Origin: Pontibacter sp. G13
Lineage (GTDB): Bacteria > Bacteroidota > Bacteroidia > J057
Direction of reading: 5' to 3'
Length of the DNA: 64,000 bases
Assembly: GCF_031851795.1 (NCBI RefSeq)
Contig: NZ_CP134696.1
Location: 3,988,501-4,052,500, forward strand
Shown here: positions 62,331-64,000 of the stretch, one piece after another
Position numbering within the stretch: position 1 is the first letter of the stretch
How the letters are laid out: each line of letters starts with the position of its first letter
Translations under genes and position numbers: made by a program
Notes under the pieces: model-generated
Told to the model about the DNA's origin: nothing
Databases searched by the model: none
What the model saw: the letters and a program-made list of their open reading frames with translations, nothing else

Positions 62331-63764
62331 TTATTTTTTGATGGGTCCAAAGAAATTGACCTTGGTGCGGTCGAGTAATTCATCCCCAGACCAGATCTCC
62401 ACCCGGACGAGATTTTTCTTGCCGTGAAGTTCGGATTCGGGAATTTCGATGAAGAGTACGCCTTTGGCAATCTCTTGCGCCTTGACAGTGATGGATTCAC
62501 CGACGAGCTTGATGCGCGCTGATTCAGGTTCCACGATTCGGATTTCCAGCGGGTACTCGTTTCGGGTTTTATTGATCAGTTGGATGTTGTAGAGATTGGA
62601 GATATATCCATCATCCTGACGCTGATACAACATGCCCGGAGTTCTGAGCAGAACCGTTTCCACATTGGCTCTGGTGGCAATGGAGTAGCTGACAAAGCTG
62701 AATAAAAACGCAAATACGATGGTATAGGCAATCACGCGCTTGTTGAAGAGATTGCGGATACCTGTTGAGATTCCCGCTTCGGAGTCATATCGGATCAACC
62801 CTCTTGGACGCTCCACCTTGTCCATGATTTCATCGCAGGCATCGATGCAAGCCGTACAATTGACACATTCCATCTGTGTCCCATTCCGAATATCGATCCC
62901 TGTCGGGCAGACTGCTACACAAGCATGACAATCGATACAATCTCCATGCGGCTTGCCTTCCTCTGCCAGTTTTTGCTGCTGTTTGAATTTGCCCCTTTCT
63001 TCCCCTCGGACATGATCATAGGCCACGACGATGGACTCTTGGGTGAGCAAAACGCCTTGCAAGCGACCATAGGGACAGACAACGATACAAGCCTGTTCCC
63101 GGAACCACGCAAACACGAAGAAGAAGATGACGGAGAATACCATCACGAAGGTGAATTTGCCCCAGTTGTCGTAGGGGGACTCGGTCACGATCTTGGAAAG
63201 CTCGTCTACGCCCACGACATAGGCCATGACGAGGTTGGCGATGAAAAAGGAGAGGACATAGAAGATGGTCCATTTCAGCGCCCGTTTTCTGATTTTGTCT
63301 CCGTTCCAAGGTGCTTTGGCGAGTTTGCGCTGTGCGACACTATCTCCTTCAATCCAGTACTCGATTTTGCGGAAAACCATTTCCATAAAGAGTGTCTGTG
63401 GGCAAGCCCAGCCACACCAGACACGCCCAAACACCACCGTAAACAGCACCACAAAAATGAAGAAGGTAATCAGTGCGAGTACAAACAGGTAGAAATCCTG
63501 TGGCCAGAAAGTAAGACTAAAGATGATAAACTTCCGCTCGATCAGATTGAACAGGAGCAAAGGCTCTCCATCCCATTTGAGGAAGGGTCCAATGAATAGG
63601 AGGGAGAGAAGCAGGATGCTCACCCAGGTTCGGGCATTGTAATATTTACCCTTGGGTTTCTTGGGGAATACCCATCGGCGGTTACCGGATTCATCGACGG
63701 TACCGATATGATCTCGAAATTCGTCGGGATCGAATGGGGCTTTGGGAGTAGCTGATCGCGCCAT
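62331..63764 (-). CDS. ccoG: cbb3 oxidase accessory protein CcoG
   Basis: The 477-residue product is CcoG (RdxA/FixG-type). It has five or six membrane helices with WCGWACPQTLFMEMVFRKIEYW-like cluster residues, two [4Fe-4S] ferredoxin motifs (CIDCHACVAVCP and CVNCTACIDACD) and a C-terminal Ig-like FixG_C domain (about 360-475). It is a copper-reducing electron-transfer protein needed for cbb3 oxidase maturation. It is read from the ccoP side and is followed by fixH and safE. Confidence 0.95.
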   Translation of the reverse strand: MARSATPKAPFDPDEFRDHIGTVDESGNRRWVFPKKPKGKYYNARTWVSILLLSLLFIGPFLKWDGEPLLLFNLIERKFIIFSLTFWPQDFYLFVLALITFFIFVVLFTVVFGRVWCGWACPQTLFMEMVFRKIEYWIEGDSVAQRKLAKAPWNGDKIRKRALKWTIFYVLSFFIANLVMAYVVGVDELSKIVTESPYDNWGKFTFVMVFSVIFFFVFAWFREQACIVVCPYGRLQGVLLTQESIVVAYDHVRGEERGKFKQQQKLAEEGKPHGDCIDCHACVAVCPTGIDIRNGTQMECVNCTACIDACDEIMDKVERPRGLIRYDSEAGISTGIRNLFNKRVIAYTIVFAFLFSFVSYSIATRANVETVLLRTPGMLYQRQDDGYISNLYNIQLINKTRNEYPLEIRIVEPESARIKLVGESITVKAQEIAKGVLFIEIPESELHGKKNLVRVEIWSGDELLDRTKVNFFGPIKK

Positions 63765-63787
63765 ATAGAAGGAGCTAAACCGGAAAA

Positions 63788-63810
63788 GGAGGCTCCATGT
63801 TGGAGCCTCC
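63788..63810 (-). terminator. Hairpin between ccoP and ccoG
   Basis: Perfect 10-base arms GGAGGCTCCA and TGGAGCCTCC have a 3-base loop, followed on the minus strand by TTTTCC. It may limit read-through from ccoP into ccoG. Confidence 0.6.
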
Positions 63811-63823
63811 CGTACCTATTACG

Positions 63824-64000
63824 CTATAGACTTGCTTGTACTTCTCCGGAAACCGCAGTGGAATCCGATTCTGGTTGTTCTTCGGGAACGTAGAGATCGC
63901 CCTGTGGGTCCTTGGCATTGGGTGGGTTCGTGCCTTTGAGAGAAAGCACATAACTCGCCACCTGTTGCATTTCTCCGGGAGAGAAAGTGGCTTCCCAAGC
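63824..64000 (-). CDS. ccoP: C-terminal end of cbb3 oxidase subunit III (CcoP), partial
   Basis: A minus-strand frame enters at the window edge and gives 58 residues to a TAG at 63824. It starts AWEATFSPGEMQQVASYVLS and continues with LKGTNPPNAKDPQGDLYVP, the end of a class I cytochrome c domain: axial Met before QQVASYV, then a disordered acidic tail. This matches the C-terminal cytochrome c domain of CcoP, and the ccoG gene next to it supports this. The heme CXXCH motifs lie outside the window. Confidence 0.8.
   Translation of the reverse strand, partial: AWEATFSPGEMQQVASYVLSLKGTNPPNAKDPQGDLYVPEEQPESDSTAVSGEVQASL

Overview
This window comes from the chromosome of a Bacteroidota bacterium, probably an aerobic, free-living one in or near Saprospiria/Cytophagia. 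The signs are promoter-like TAnnTTTG boxes in place of sigma70 -10 boxes, a secreted protein with a type IX secretion (T9SS) C-terminal sorting domain, a PorE-like OmpA protein, a SusC-style TonB receptor with an N-terminal carboxypeptidase-regulatory-like domain, DUF3857/transglutaminase proteins, DUF2851, and a CcoG-FixH-SafE cluster for a cbb3 oxidase. The class-level placement is inference. Coding density is high and no integrase, transposase, prophage or CRISPR array is visible. Most of the window is ordinary core chromosome with a few accessory-looking genes.

Layout. 1-8.7 kb, minus strand: a TPR protein cut by the left edge, then (in transcription order) rimP, nusA, infB, a Nif3-like protein and a C4 zinc-ribbon coiled-coil protein, forming a translation/transcription-factor block. 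8.9-19 kb: a MATE exporter, a DUF2071 protein, a lipoprotein with an operator-like palindrome at its promoter, a LolD/MacB-type ATPase, MgtE, small proteins, a leucine-rich-repeat protein, a coupled zinc-ribbon/secreted pair and an Ig-like lipoprotein. 19.1-23.2 kb: a 1387-residue superfamily 1 helicase with a C-terminal Vsr/MTES_1575-like nuclease, framed by terminators; this is the best candidate for a defence gene. 23.4-30.6 kb, minus strand: an unknown secreted protein, a sodium:solute symporter, an unknown protein, DUF2851 and a CcoI-type copper ATPase. 30.8-36.5 kb: a tandem universal stress protein, a 1230-residue transmembrane TPR protein whose N-terminus is a CHAT protease fold lacking both catalytic residues, and a DUF2167 protein.

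36.6-49 kb: a two-gene operon (outer-membrane barrel-like protein plus secreted coiled-coil protein), a two-module AAA+ ATPase, a GT-C-type membrane glycosyltransferase, a membrane protein, and two tandem DUF3857 proteins of which only one keeps the transglutaminase Cys/His. 49.3-58.9 kb: folD, queE, a PorE-like OmpA protein, a lytic transglycosylase, a GNAT acetyltransferase overlapping a TonB receptor gene, a T9SS cargo protein and a Bcp/PrxQ peroxiredoxin. 59-64 kb: a DUF819 membrane protein, tRNA-Leu(CAG), a small envelope protein, and the cbb3 cluster (ccoP end, ccoG, fixH, safE), which is linked functionally to the distant ccoI.

Unexplained structure includes two diverged copies of a GC-rich intergenic element (54.12-54.32 kb and, inverted, 60.18-60.33 kb) and several palindromes at promoters. 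All family names are from recognition of motifs by eye; no database search was run.
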